Positions 49,814-61,042 of a stretch of DNA of 64,000 bases are shown here, piece after piece. Numbering within the stretch: the first letter of the stretch is position 1; the number at the start of each line of letters is the position of its first letter. The stretch lies in contig OZ023274.1 of NCBI GenBank assembly GCA_964007475.1, forward strand, positions 83,967,936 to 84,031,935, written 5' to 3'. Source of the stretch: Hybos culiciformis (Eukaryota > Arthropoda > Insecta > Diptera > Hybotidae). The translations under genes and the position numbers were made by a program. The notes beneath the pieces were generated by a model. That model had not been told where the DNA came from. It saw nothing but the letters and a program-made list of their open reading frames with translations, and ran no database searches.

Positions 49814-50008
49814 CATGGATCGACATTCTATACCGTGCATGATTATTATTTAGTTGACCTAGTGTTATTTTGTACAAGACTATATATAATCAAAGAATTG
49901 CGCTCATTATTCGTTTACAAGCATAACGTCAACTATATATGTTCAAGTCATTATTGTAAAGTTAAGGTTAATAAAATAATAAAAAAAAGTGATTGCTGTA
50001 TATTCTAG
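49814..50008 (+). CDS. Candidate terminal exon, 64 codons (unrecognised)
   Basis: A good acceptor (TTTTTATTTATATATTTATCCAG) ends at 49813. The phase-0 frame after it is open for 64 codons to TAG at 50006-50008. Residues are varied: HGSTFYTVHDYYLVDLVLFC, TRLYIIKELRSLFVYKH, then CSSHYCKVKVNKIIKKSDCC, with six cysteines and a basic tail. There is no early ATG, which is why simple start-to-stop ORF scans would miss it. In the alternative phase-1 frame (AWIDILYRA, then stop) it could follow the micro-exon at 48943-48969. A donor-like GTTAAT lies inside. No family is recognised. Confidence 0.3.
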   Translation, partial: HGSTFYTVHDYYLVDLVLFCTRLYIIKELRSLFVYKHNVNYICSSHYCKVKVNKIIKKSDCCIF

Positions 50009-50761
50009 CATAGAAAGGCCTCAATTATCTTTGGAAAATTTCATATTCAATTCATAGAAATTCTATTCCACTGAATTAGCATAGAAAAAATACATGAGGG
50101 TAAGACCATTCTGAGTTTCTGACCATGTGTGTTGTAATAGTACACATGAATACTAAAATATTATGAAGAACGTCATGTTTATTATTTTTATGCATTTTTT
50201 TTACTTATTTTTTACTAAATTTTTATAATTTTCTAGAAAATCTAAATATTTTCAACTCCTCCTAGTTTCCTTTTAGATTACTTTAGTTTAATTAGTAATT
50301 TTTATAATCAATCTTTAGAGCAAAATTAAAATTATGGCTTTTAGATAAATAATCTTAAAAATATAAAATAAAAAAAAAAATTGAAATAAAAAAAAATAAA
50401 AATCATGTAAGTACTTCAAAACATGTCAACCAATCCTTTATATTCAATGAATAAAAAGAAAAACTCAAAAGAAGAAAAAAAATATATAAACATGCGATCT
50501 TATAATGTGCGCTTTGGCGAAATAAGGAAAACTATATATTATGTATATATCTAGTATGTATTCAATATTCATATATATATAAGTTAATAATGAAAATTGC
50601 AAAATGAAATTTTAGTTTGAAAAAATGAAAAATTCCTCTAATGTATGTACAAGTACAGTTTACATATTATTGCGTGTCACTTTCACATTAGAACGAAACA
50701 TATTTAATTCTAATATTGTCAAGCATGCATATATAGCTTGAAGGATTTTCATTATACTTAC

Positions 50762-50834
50762 TGCCATAACTAACTAAACAAATTTTAAAATAAATGGTGT
50801 GCGGTGGCAATTTTCTTACATATATAATAATGGC
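50762..50834 (-). CDS. Candidate 73-bp exon
   Basis: On the minus strand a pyrimidine tract (GTTCTTTTTCTATATTAAAG) precedes 73 bases open in one frame, ending GGCA/GTAAGTATAATG, a consensus donor. It starts in phase 0, ends in phase 1 and reads AIIIYVRKLPPHTIYFKICL then VSYG. The GC-richer core (CCACCGCACACC) stands out. It is one of the better splice-bounded candidates but has no recognised homology. Confidence 0.22.
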
Positions 50835-51206
50835 CTTTAATATAGAAAAAGAACAAAAAAAAAAATTTATAGGAATTTTTTTTTAATTGATTTTCAAGTT
50901 TACTGCAAATAATATACTCATATAATATATTTAATGAAAAACTAAAAAAAAAAATGTATTCTATTTTGGGTTTGTCACTTTTACGACCAGCGTGTTAAAT
51001 TCTCCAAATTATATATGTATATAAAATTACTAATTATTTATTTATATAAGAGAATGATAATAGCATACCTAATCTAAAAAATCGCAATTTGCAACCTAAA
51101 ATAAAAATATTTAATGCGTTGGGGATCGTTATGTTGTATTTAGTGCTATAGAATTTAGATCACTAAATGGAGTATTGTATTATATGCGTCAATACACATG
51201 CAATCA

Positions 51207-51307
51207 TTTAGATGCATCTGCGTAAATAATGAAAAAATTTAGATGCATCAGCGTATATAATGAAAAAATTTAGATGCATCAGCGTAAATAATGAAATCAT
51301 TTAGATG
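51207..51307. repeat. 31-bp minisatellite, 3.3 copies
   Basis: Units start at 51207, 51238, 51269 and 51300 (the last partial). The consensus begins TTTAGATGCATCAGCGTAAA and is followed by TAATGAAAAAA. The units differ at only a few positions, so the array is young or homogenised. Each unit carries the palindrome ATGCAT. Confidence 0.95.
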
Positions 51308-51458
51308 TTTCGTATTGAATATTACGTAATACCTAAACAAACATAATATCTCTCACAATATTTCAATACAGCCAAATACAAAAAAAAAAAAATGAGAAAA
51401 AATGAGAAGAAAAAATATTTTCTCTTTGCAACTACCTCTCCTACGCATTAAAACAGTA

Positions 51459-51621
51459 TATTGATATGTAAACAAAATTTGTTATAACAAAAATACATTG
51501 CCACTTGTCAATTTATATCACTCGACCTTCGGTCTCGTGATATAAGTATTGACTCGTGTCAATGTATTTTTGTGTATACAGAACTCTTAATTAATAACAA
51601 ATTTAGTTTACATATACAATA
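51459..51621. mobile_element. Fold-back element (MITE-like), about 163 bp
   Basis: The whole segment folds on itself. Outer arms are 51464-51485 (ATATGTAAACAAAATTTGTT...) and 51594-51615, 21 of 22 complementary. Inner arms are ACAAAAATACATTG (51487-51500) with 51560-51573 (13 of 14 or better), continuing imperfectly to CTCGACC TTC GGTCTCG at the tip (51521-51537). A roughly 20-base insertion sits on the right side (51574-51593). The compact tip and long arms suit a fold-back transposon or a hairpin-RNA source. No clear target-site duplication is seen. Confidence 0.7.
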
Positions 51622-52788
51622 ATCTACTATTATATGCGTTATTTTGAAAATTGCTAATTTGGTTTTTATAATAATGTAGACCTGAAAATTATTGAAACTA
51701 AATTAATTTATTATATGTACTGAATTTATTTTATCCTTAAATTTAATATCACAAGTTATTAAACGTTGACATACAAGTATTTTCCATTTTTTAATAAATC
51801 TGACGTAATTTAACAACCCAATAAAATAATAAGCATTCTATATTGGTCATTTAGTTAAATAGTGTTGTAAAGTGTGTAATATTTTCATTCACATTCATGA
51901 CATTTTCTACTTATTTTTAATTTTAATTATTTTAACAACCAGTAAATAGGTACCTGTACATAATATACATAATTAAAATCTAAATATAAAGTGAAGCATA
52001 AATGACACGAAACCTAAAGATTGTTGTTATTAGTTTTTAATTTTAAGCGCTAAAAGCTTACAGCTGTATATTCCTGATTCGTGACAACATGTTTTCTATT
52101 CAACGTACAGCAACATTACACCTTTTTTTTTTCTTCCTATCTACGATACTTTTGAGGACTATACAAATACCTTCAAATGATTGACACTGTTTACATATAT
52201 AACTTTTAACATTTTAATAAATTTTGATGAAAAATAAAATTAGCTTTCTAATTTTATTTTTGACATTTTTTTTTTCTTTTATAATGTATTTTTTTTTTTT
52301 TAATTTTCATTATTTTTTCATTCATCATTTTCTTCTTTGTAACTTACGATCTTGTTACGATTTTCATCAAGACAATGAAATAAATTTAATGTAAAAGAAA
52401 AAATTATATAAAAATTTTTATTTTTAATTTATAAAACAATATAAAATTTATAAAGTTTTTCTTTCTAAACAATACGAAAATTAAATGTTTACAAGAAAAA
52501 AAAAAAAAAACTTTTACTTGTTTGGCACGCATCATTTAAATTAGTTTAACTTTTTAATTCGAAAATATTTTAATTCAAGAGCCGGAAGTAAAATTACAAA
52601 AATTAAAATGTTTACAATATATATCAAATTTGTGAAATCTAAAAAACTCTGATTTTGTCATATTATTACATTTTTGCCATAATTGGACAAAAATCTAAGT
52701 TATATACCATTTATGGCAAAAATCGAGAATTTAAATGAAAATGTTTTAAATTAAATTAAAAATATATATTTAAAATTAGTAAGTATGT

Positions 52789-53052
52789 TTAACAATCATT
52801 GATTAAGAATACTAAAAAGATTATCAGTTTAATACAATAGAAAAAGATATTCAACTTCGTAAAAAAAAATTTTACCACCTTCTTTGTGTTTTTATTCGAA
52901 GGTGTGTGTTAGTAAAACAAAATAAATTACAAGATAATGAATGGAATGAACTTTATTTCGTTTTACTAACACCTTAAAATAAAAATACCAAAAAAGTGCA
53001 AAAAAGGTTTTACGAAGTTAAATATCTTTCTGTATTCTCAATCAATGGTTAA
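52789..53052. mobile_element. TTAA-flanked inverted-repeat element (MITE)
   Basis: Left arm 52791-52926 and right arm 52951-53050 are long imperfect inverted repeats around a short centre. Matching blocks include CATTGATTAAGAATAC with CATTGATTGAGAATAC, AAGATATTCAACTTCGTAAA with AAGATATTTAACTTCGTAAA, and TTAGTAAAACAAAATAAA with TTAGTAAAACGAAATAAA. The left arm carries an extra tandem duplication of about 25 bases. TTAA lies at both edges (52789-52792 and 53049-53052), as expected for a piggyBac-type TTAA target duplication. There is no coding capacity, so it would be non-autonomous. The family assignment is inference. Confidence 0.75.
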
Positions 53053-54373
53053 ATTTAATCAGAATTAGTGAACAAAACCGCATTTTTTATTAGTTCTTTT
53101 TTAAATATGTTGAGTTCAAGAAGAAACCTTAAATATATATATAATATATAACTTCATTTCAATACTAACATCAGATTCTTGGTAAAAAAAAAAAAAAAAA
53201 ATAGTCCGAAGACACAAAAATATATATATTATTTTATATAAACAAATTTTGTTTATTTTGTATCTATTTTGCACGATCTTACATTATTTCATCTTTTTTT
53301 CTTTTTTTTTTTTAAACAATAACAAAACATAAAAAAAAATATTTATAATGTTGACAATGAAATTTAATAAAACAGAAAAAAAAAAATTAAATGTCATTAG
53401 TCGTGAGGTTGGAAATATAGATTAATGTTATGTTAAATTACATTTGAAGTAAAAAAATAAAAATAAAATAAAAAAAAAATATACAAAGAAGTAAAGGCAA
53501 CAGTATTTCATTAACCCAATTTATTTTTAAATTAATAATGGAAAGAAATTTAAATTAGAAATATAATCAAATAATTATTATTATAATTTATAATTCATTT
53601 TTTGTTTCTTTTGTCAAATTTACATAATATAATTTTTTTGACGAAATTTTTTATGATTTTATGAAAATAAAATTTTCTCGCAACTTAATAAATTAATGGT
53701 TGAAAAAAGAATTATATTTTTCTATATCAACTACACGGATGTGACGTTTTTTTTTTTTTGCTGATAATTTATTATGAATAATTATATGATGTTACATAGG
53801 AAAAATTATTTTTATAAATTTTTAATGAAATTTTTTTAACTGTACAGAACATTCCAAAATCGAACCGAATTATCCAATAATTATCAATTAGTCCTCTTGG
53901 GATACTTACTCATAATTTTTTTTCCAAATAATTTGAAAAAAATTATCTTTATGGTTGGAATTAAGTTCGTAATCCAAGTGCAATTCAAGTAAAATCCAAC
54001 AAAAATACCAAATACTATGACATTTTAAGAAAAAATTACTTAAAGCATATAAATAAGATGCCTAAAGAGTTAAAAAAATAAGACAAACTTTCCAAAACCA
54101 CACTTTCAAAAGAATAATGTAAATTGTGATTGAAAAAAAAAATTTTACAACTTTATGTTTCACATGTTCTGAAATTTGTTAGGAAAGGTTAAGTATAAAA
54201 TAAAAAACAGGAAAATAAGTAATATTTGATTATTAATTAATAAGCGAAATAATTGATTGATTTATTAAAAACATATAGATACTTAAAAATATTAAATGAA
54301 AAAAAATATTTAAAAGGTACAATAATTAATTCTATTATAAAGTGAGACAGTTCAAAATAAATTTGAAATAAAA
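53053..54373. other. AT-rich noncoding stretch
   Basis: No gene or repeat is recognised apart from homopolymer runs. Confidence 0.5.
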
Positions 54374-54601
54374 ATGTATAGTACGAAGAATAATAATGCA
54401 TTACAATATTCAATATTGACTGAACGTGAACGTATAAATATAAAAAAAATTATGATCATATTATCAATGATAATCAGATCTTATATAAAATTAAAAGTTT
54501 GGATGGGCATAAGCATGGGAATCCTTTATCCATTAAAAAAAAACTATATTCTCTTCTATATGAGAATGAACAAGTGTATTATGTATATTACGTATTATTA
54601 A
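54374..54601 (+). CDS. Small ORF, 75 codons (unrecognised)
   Basis: A true ATG in a favourable A-rich context (AATAAAAATGTATAG) opens 75 codons. The N-terminal third is polar (NNALQYSILTERERINIKKI), a hydrophobic run follows (IMIILSMII), then KVWMGISMGILYPL and an M/I/Y-rich end. One or two membrane segments are possible. It has more mixed codons than most frames here, but no promoter, splice sites or homology. Confidence 0.22.
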   Translation: MYSTKNNNALQYSILTERERINIKKIMIILSMIIRSYIKLKVWMGISMGILYPLKKNYILFYMRMNKCIMYITYY

Positions 54602-54994
54602 AAAGAATAAAAATCCTTAAATAATATGATTAACATTCAATAATTGCGGCAACAAAAATCTTAGTTAATAAAAAACAAAAAAAAAGTTTAATACAACATT
54701 AATTCTGTTATGTTTGTTAAATATTTTTTATATATGAGAACTATTAACTAATATTTTTACATGAATTGTATCATAATATCATGATCGATTATAATTGATT
54801 TAAAAATAAGCACAAGCCACTTATTATAAAAATAAAAAAAAACTAATAAATATTATACATTTACGTATATAAATATGGCATACATAAATGAATATAATTC
54901 TACGTATAAAATACAATATATGAACCTATGATGGACTGAAAGAGTTTGTCAAAAAAATCAAACTTAATATTTCGTAGAAGATATTCTTAAGACT

Positions 54995-55225
54995 TCATCT
55001 AAGTTTCATATTGTTTTTCAACATTGTTACAGTTTTTTCAGTTCCATGTAGGACTTTGAATTTTGTGGTCGCTATTAAGAAAATGACAAAGATCTTCTTT
55101 GAAAATTTAGACAACATCAATTTCTGATTTTTGCTAAAATTTTTTTTTTCATGTCTTACCAATTTGTAGCAAAAATTTGTTTCACTTGAATATTGTTTAT
55201 CATTTTTTAGAGTGATATTTGACAC
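54995..55225 (-). CDS. Open frame, 76 codons, in a complexity island (unrecognised)
   Basis: The minus-strand frame begins at a GTG just after an in-frame TAA. The first part reads SNITLKNDKQYSSETNFCYK and reaches a good donor, AATTG/GTAAGACATG. The frame then continues lysine-rich and becomes varied again (VIFLIATTKFKVLHGTEKTV). An AG (CATATTTAAG) directly precedes it, so a spliced exon of about 68 bases is one option. In another minus frame immediately upstream (55227-55310) FKDKHIGIDGGGFLPTSLPT is also open. The whole 54900-55310 island is less AT-rich than its surroundings. No family is recognised. Confidence 0.25.
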   Translation of the reverse strand: MSNITLKNDKQYSSETNFCYKLVRHEKKNFSKNQKLMLSKFSKKIFVIFLIATTKFKVLHGTEKTVTMLKNNMKLR

Positions 55226-55310
55226 TTAAATATGCCGACAAAGTTGGTAACGAAGTTGGCAAGAAACCCCCTCCGTCTATTCCAATATGTTTATCCTTAA
55301 ATTATAGATT

Positions 55311-57296
55311 GTTAATAAATGATTCTCTTAAATGTAACAAACATTTTTAAATTAATTATCAATAATTCAATTAATTATACAATTATATTATATTATAGTT
55401 ATGTTCGTAAGATAATTCTAGACGGGCAAAATTTTAGTATAAATTTTATTTAATATTTTTACTATTATTTCCTTTTAACATTTTGTATAATATTAAGTGC
55501 GATAATTTTGTAATTTGTCTAATAGATATGCATGTCTTTGGGTCAAAAACTAATTTTTCATTAAAAATAGAAGAAAAAAAATAATCATTGCAAATGTTTC
55601 CGCAAAAAAATGCATTAAAAGTAAATATAAAAATAAAAAGAAAAAAAAAATCCACTTTTAGTTAAAAGCACATGTTCAATGTTTTTATGACCAATAGTTT
55701 ATCTATTAATCCGTAATATTATAAAAACAAGTATTTTCGATTTGTAAGATAATTATAATTTGATCTATTCACCTAACATTTAATTTTCGATAATGATTTT
55801 ATAGAATTATTTTATAAACATTTTTTTTGTATATTAAATATTTAATGAATTTTGTGTTATTTGCTAAGTAAATCCCAAAATAAATTCACAGATTTGATGC
55901 TAATAAATAACTCGAATATAAACCAAAGCGCCTAGCATGTATAATATACGAAAGATCTGCAAAAAATGTACTAGGTCGGTAAGGCCCAGTTAGTTAATAT
56001 TATTCTTAGCATTTAGATTTAGACTAAAAGTTTGTAATATTAATTTGTGTTTGTGACATAATATTTTTAAGTTGCCATCCACTTATTTAAGTATGTACCT
56101 TACAAAAAAAAATTAAAGTTACAATTACTAAAAAAAATTCTGAGTATAGCTTAGCGTTTCTCAAGAAAATGGTTTGGTTTAATTTAACATATCCTTTGAC
56201 TATTATAATATAAATAACCACATAAAATTTATAGTCTAAAAATAAAAAAATCTTTGATTAATTTAAAAGATTTTCCTTTGTCCAAGAAAAATTTTTAAAA
56301 CATAACATAATGATACTTAATACTAATTAAATTTAAGTAATCAGCTTTGTGACTATATAATTCATTGATTTTATTGAATGATTAACAAAAAAAAAAAAGG
56401 CTTTTATAAAAGCATAAAACATAATATTATGTTTTTGTTAAATTTTTACAATAAAAATGCAAATAAAACAAGAAATTATGTAAACTTTTTTTTTTTTTGT
56501 TTTTGTCCCATTAAAAATATAGCATTAGGCATTATGTACCATTTATACAATTTTAACATTAAAAAATAACTATAGTTTGTTTTTTAATCAAAATAATTTT
56601 CTAACATAATATCGTTTAGATTTGGATTTCTGATTCTTGAAGGAACAAAAAATTTGGATATTTTAATTTTGTGATTTTTTTCAAAAATTAAACCTTTAGG
56701 GTTTATTTAATTTTTGTAAAAAAAATTAAAATCGCAGAAGCAGAACCACTTCTGTGTCAAGAAACAAATGTAAATCGTTAGATTTAATTTTAAAACCTTA
56801 CTTACACTGTCCATTTTTTTTTTTTTCAAATTTATTAATTGAATAATTTATTAATTTTGTAATTATTTGTTTTTTACTATTTTGTAAATTCATCAGAAAA
56901 CTAAAAATTTCGACATTTTCGGACTCGAAACTTGGACAGAAGTAAAAATAAGATACAGTTACAGATACTATACTATATATACATAAAATAAGTATATTTA
57001 TTTCGTATTTCCGATGTAAATTTTAGTTCTATTTATTTTAAGGTAGAAACGGATAATATTAGTTCCTAAAAAACTAGACAATATTACGTAATAAAAATTT
57101 TGCACATAAAATATGTTTATTGCATACACATAACAACAACATCCATTTATTTTTCATGTAAATTAATGTTTTCGACTTTAACATTAAATTTTTTAAACTC
57201 ATAGGGCGAGTATATAGCGTCAATTTAATTTAATCTTCTTGCAAATCAGAATTATATTATATTTTCATGTTATATTTGCACATTTTTAATACTTAC
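55311..57296. other. AT-rich noncoding stretch
   Basis: A minus-strand frame at 55446-55655 (FDPKTCISIRQITKLSHLIL in its middle) and a low-complexity plus-strand frame at 56378-56569 are unsupported. Nothing else is recognised. Confidence 0.4.
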
Positions 57297-57347
57297 CACC
57301 AACAAGTGTAAAAAATCCAAATATACAAAGTGCAATGCACTTTTGTC
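57297..57347 (-). CDS. Candidate 51-bp exon encoding a hydrophobic segment
   Basis: On the minus strand AATTTAATGCATTTCAG precedes 51 bases that end GGTG/GTAAGTATT, a near-perfect donor. The frame completing a codon with two bases reads QKCIALCIFGFFTLVG, a possible membrane helix or signal segment, and ends in phase 1. A second frame, open over a wider region (57270-57452 from an ATG), reads WLNNFFLCAGRITHFPSILS and onward, so the correct frame is unclear. The phase 1/1 character matches the minus-strand candidate at 20335-20460, but a direct link would need a 37-kb intron. Confidence 0.27.
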
Positions 57348-57452
57348 CTGAAATGCATTAAATTGCTTTGAAAGTATTGAAGGGAAATGAGTTATGCGCC
57401 CAGCACATAAGAAAAAATTATTTAACCAAATTAAAATTGTTTGCATATTCAT

Positions 57453-59729
57453 TTTTTTTTTTTTGTTTAAGGTATATATAGAAAGAAAATACTGTAAATA
57501 ATATTATAATAATGTTCTTGGAATTATACACAAAAAAAAAATAAGTACTTTAAGTTTTTCTTTTTACATTTTGTCGAAAGAAAATATAATTTGCATATAT
57601 GTACATAATATTTTATGTATGTTTTGGTAATTTGATTTGTCTAATTTAAAATACATAGATTTTTTAACTGAACTGAATAATAATAATATTCAGTGATTCA
57701 TACAGTACTAACTTACTTATAAATATTAAAATAGAAGTTGTGTTTTTATTTTTTTTTTTAAATTGAAATACAAAAATTAAAGTCCAAGCAGGTGTTCCAG
57801 ACAATATAGACATTATTATGTAATGTTAGAAATATGTAAAAAATTTCTTTATTAATAAAAATTTTATTGGTTATGAAAATTAAAAAAATTACAAATAGAA
57901 TTATAGTTTTTAGAAACACTTCGATTTTTATGTTAATTGTCAGAAAAAATATTCTAAAACGAAACAAAAAATATATTTTATAAAAAATCACATAAAATAT
58001 ATGCACTGCAAGACGAGAAAATTCCTAGTAGCTAAAAACATAATTATTACTTCAACTTATAAACTCATTCTTTATTTGTACATAAAAATACATTATGCAT
58101 TACTAAGTGTTCTTTTTGGTAAAAAATATATAAAAAAAAAAACAATTATTTCAACCCCAAAAAATTTCAATTAATTTTTTCTTTTTCGAATGGCGTCCGC
58201 TTGAGAAAAATTATACCTACACAAAGTTATTAAAAAGAAAAAATCTTAGGTTTATTTTATATCGGTATACTTATATTTAATTTTTGACCTGGTTAAAAAT
58301 ATAAAGAAGTGACAGAATACATGTAGCATGCCTAAGCATTAAAATATAATTTCTTCGGCTAATTTTAAACTAAGTAATTCATTCGGATTAAGATTTATAC
58401 CTATAATACAAACAATTTATAAATTAAGCATTTAATATAAATTGGGATGATAAATTTATCACAAATAATAAGCAGGTTCCTGAATAAATTTAAAAAAAAT
58501 TTTCGGTGTTATGTTGATGATGAGATCGCGGTCTAAATCATCAATATTAAGTAAGTTTATAAGTAACAGCTGCTTAAAAATTCTGTAGACTATATGCCTT
58601 TTTATTGTATTAACAGGATATGACATTTATCCGATGAATATTTTTAAATACCAATATACGAAAATGAAATATTTAAATAAGAAAAAAATTGAAGTAAAAA
58701 ATTGTAAAACAACTTTAATTTATGAAGTACGCGCCACACAATATTGATTACATCTCCGAAAGTAATGTCATTTCAAATCTATGCATACATTATGTAAGAT
58801 TAAAATTTTTGGAATACTCTATACATAACATATCATACAAATCATAAAGTTTCAAGATATTTTAATAAATTAAAAGAAAAGTGTTTCATATTTTTTTTTT
58901 GTTTTCTAAAATTTGTTTACATTTATTTTTATTATTTTTTTTATATATAGGTATATAACATAGAAATAAAAATCTGAAAAGATTGACAATTAAAATCTGG
59001 AACATTTAAAAATTTTATGCGCTTGACTTATATGTTATTTTTTTTATATCACTTTCATTATGAACTCAGATGTTTTTTCTATATACACAAAAAATTTTCA
59101 TTGAAAGTCGATTACTTAATGATAAAAAGCGAAATTATTTTCTATACGATTCACTGAACATTAGATAATGCTTTTTAAACTATACTTAAATTAAAAAAAA
59201 TAATAACTTAAGAAAAAAGTTTTTTTTTTATAATTTGAGAATATATATCTTATATTTAAGTTTAAGACTTCCTTTCCTTTAACAATGGATCTAAGATAAG
59301 TTTTTCCTTTTTTTTTTTAATATATATATAAGAAATGTACTTTCTAATAAAATGAGTTCAATTACATATTACAAATCCGGAAGTTATCTATATAATTGTT
59401 ATAAACACCACATAAGAAAAATGATAGTAACAAAGAAAATATTTGTTTTCATATTAGTACAGCAAGCTTAACCCTTTCAAAATTTCATTCTAATCATTTG
59501 GTTGTGTGATGAATAGTAGGTAGTTAATTAAAAAATATAATAGAAGTTTCTATTCCAAATTCCAGAATACATTTGTTAAGTATTGAAAATTTTAAATTAT
59601 TTGTCTGGCAATGAATAATTCAATTCTTATAAACGTTATTAATAAAATGAATAGCTCTGTTTCCGCAAATAAGTACTATTCCTGAAAATATATTTTTTAA
59701 CCAAAAAATTTTGTAGTTCCATTTTTCAG
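57453..59729. other. AT-rich stretch
   Basis: A possible plus-strand initiating segment near 58511 reads MLMMRSRSKSSIL and runs into AA/GTAAGTTTATAAG at about 58549. A minus-strand hydrophobic frame at 57758-58006 is likely chance. Otherwise AT-rich DNA. Confidence 0.35.
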
Positions 59730-59800
59730 AAAATCAGTTTCCACCTTATGTTTTTTATTTTAACCCTAATGACCATTAGTGCCTATACTGCGCTATCCAA
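59730..59800 (+). CDS. Candidate 71-bp exon with signal-peptide-like start
   Basis: A strong acceptor (GTAGTTCCATTTTTCAG) precedes 71 bases ending CCAA/GTAATA. The frame contains ATG at 59748 and reads MFFILTLMTISAYTALS, a short hydrophobic peptide like a secretory signal. Read without splicing it stops at 59802-59804. Codons such as ACC, GCC, GCG and TCC are unusual for the window. An initiating exon of a secreted protein is possible, though the donor is only moderate. Confidence 0.22.
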
Positions 59801-59804
59801 GTAA

Positions 59805-61000
59805 TATAATATTACAACGACTGTTTTTTATCGAAAAATTTATAAAATATATTAAGAATTATGAACTTGTTACAAATTTAAATACAATCAAATTTATATA
59901 ATGCATTGCAAAAAATTAAAATGAAAATTCACTTTTATGTTAGGCAGATAAGAAGTTCTAGATTGTTATGCTTCTATGCATTACATATATACATAGGTAC
60001 ATATAAGAATTTATTTTAAATGCAAGGCAAAATTGTTTAATAGAAAAAATAAAAAAAAATAAATGAAATTTTTTAACAAAGGATCTAGAACATGATAAAA
60101 AAGAATGTATTTTATATTTTTAAGAGGAATATCTACTATAACCATAGATTTTTACATAGAAATTTTTAATGCAATTACACTTTAAATTTACAATAAAAAT
60201 TCATATAGAAGTACATTAAGTACAAAAAAAATACATGCTGTCACTTTTTTTTAGTATACAATATTCCACTTAAGACTCAAGCTACGATATCAATCGGTTC
60301 TTCTTTTAAAGGACAGTACCTATTATTATAAAACCATTATTATTGCAATATGTGCCACATTAATTATATAAAAATTTTATTCTGTAATGAAAAAGAGAAA
60401 GCAATGCAAGAAAAGAAAAATGTGCTATCTGGAAGTATAATTTAGGACTTTAGAGATAGTGAATGAAAATATGGAATTTTTCATTTCCGTAGTTTAATAT
60501 GAAAATTGAAAATTTATCTCAATACCAATACAGAAATAACTTAATTTTAATATAGAATTTAGATTTATAATCCGCAGTATTAATTTTTTTTCTATTGAAA
60601 TATATTAAAAATTGATTACACATAATTTTTCCGTGAATTTTATCAAAATTAAACAAAAAACCTACCTAACTTCATATTTTTCTTTTCAATTGATCTTTTT
60701 TTTTTTTAAATGCATATTTTATTGACCTTGGTTCCCGTCCCAATATATTTATAATTTCATCCTATTGAGGTTCAAGGCCACTATATTTATAACATATCAG
60801 AATCTATAGAATTTTTTTTTTTTGCGCCAAAATGTTTTATTCATTTCGCATTTGAATTTATTCAACAAACAAAAAAAAAAAGTTGAATCAAAAATGAAAT
60901 CAAAATAATTTCCAACATAATTTATTTAAAATATACATAAAACAGTGGATATTTTCTTTTTTTTTTAATATTCTTTTCAAATTCATATAATTGTCTGGGG
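59805..61000. other. AT-rich noncoding stretch
   Basis: A mildly GC-richer patch at 60720-60790 (CCTTGGTTCCCGTCCC, CCTATTGAGGTTCAAGGCC) has no long open frame. Nothing else is recognised. Confidence 0.45.
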
Positions 61001-61008
61001 TATAAATA
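61001..61008 (+). promoter_or_regulatory. TATA box candidate for the 61043 ORF
   Basis: TATAAATA sits in an unusually GC-flanked context (CTGGGGTATAAATACCTGAC), 35 bases before the ATG at 61043. A start site about 25-30 bases downstream would leave a leader of only about ten bases. The GC flanks make this better than the many random TATA words here. Confidence 0.35.
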
Positions 61009-61042
61009 CCTGACTGATCTTCCTGCCTCCTATAATAAAATA

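Noticed and set aside
57758..58006. 82-codon minus-strand hydrophobic frame
   Set aside because: Almost only I, F, N and K codons and a GTG start. Consistent with chance in AT-rich DNA.
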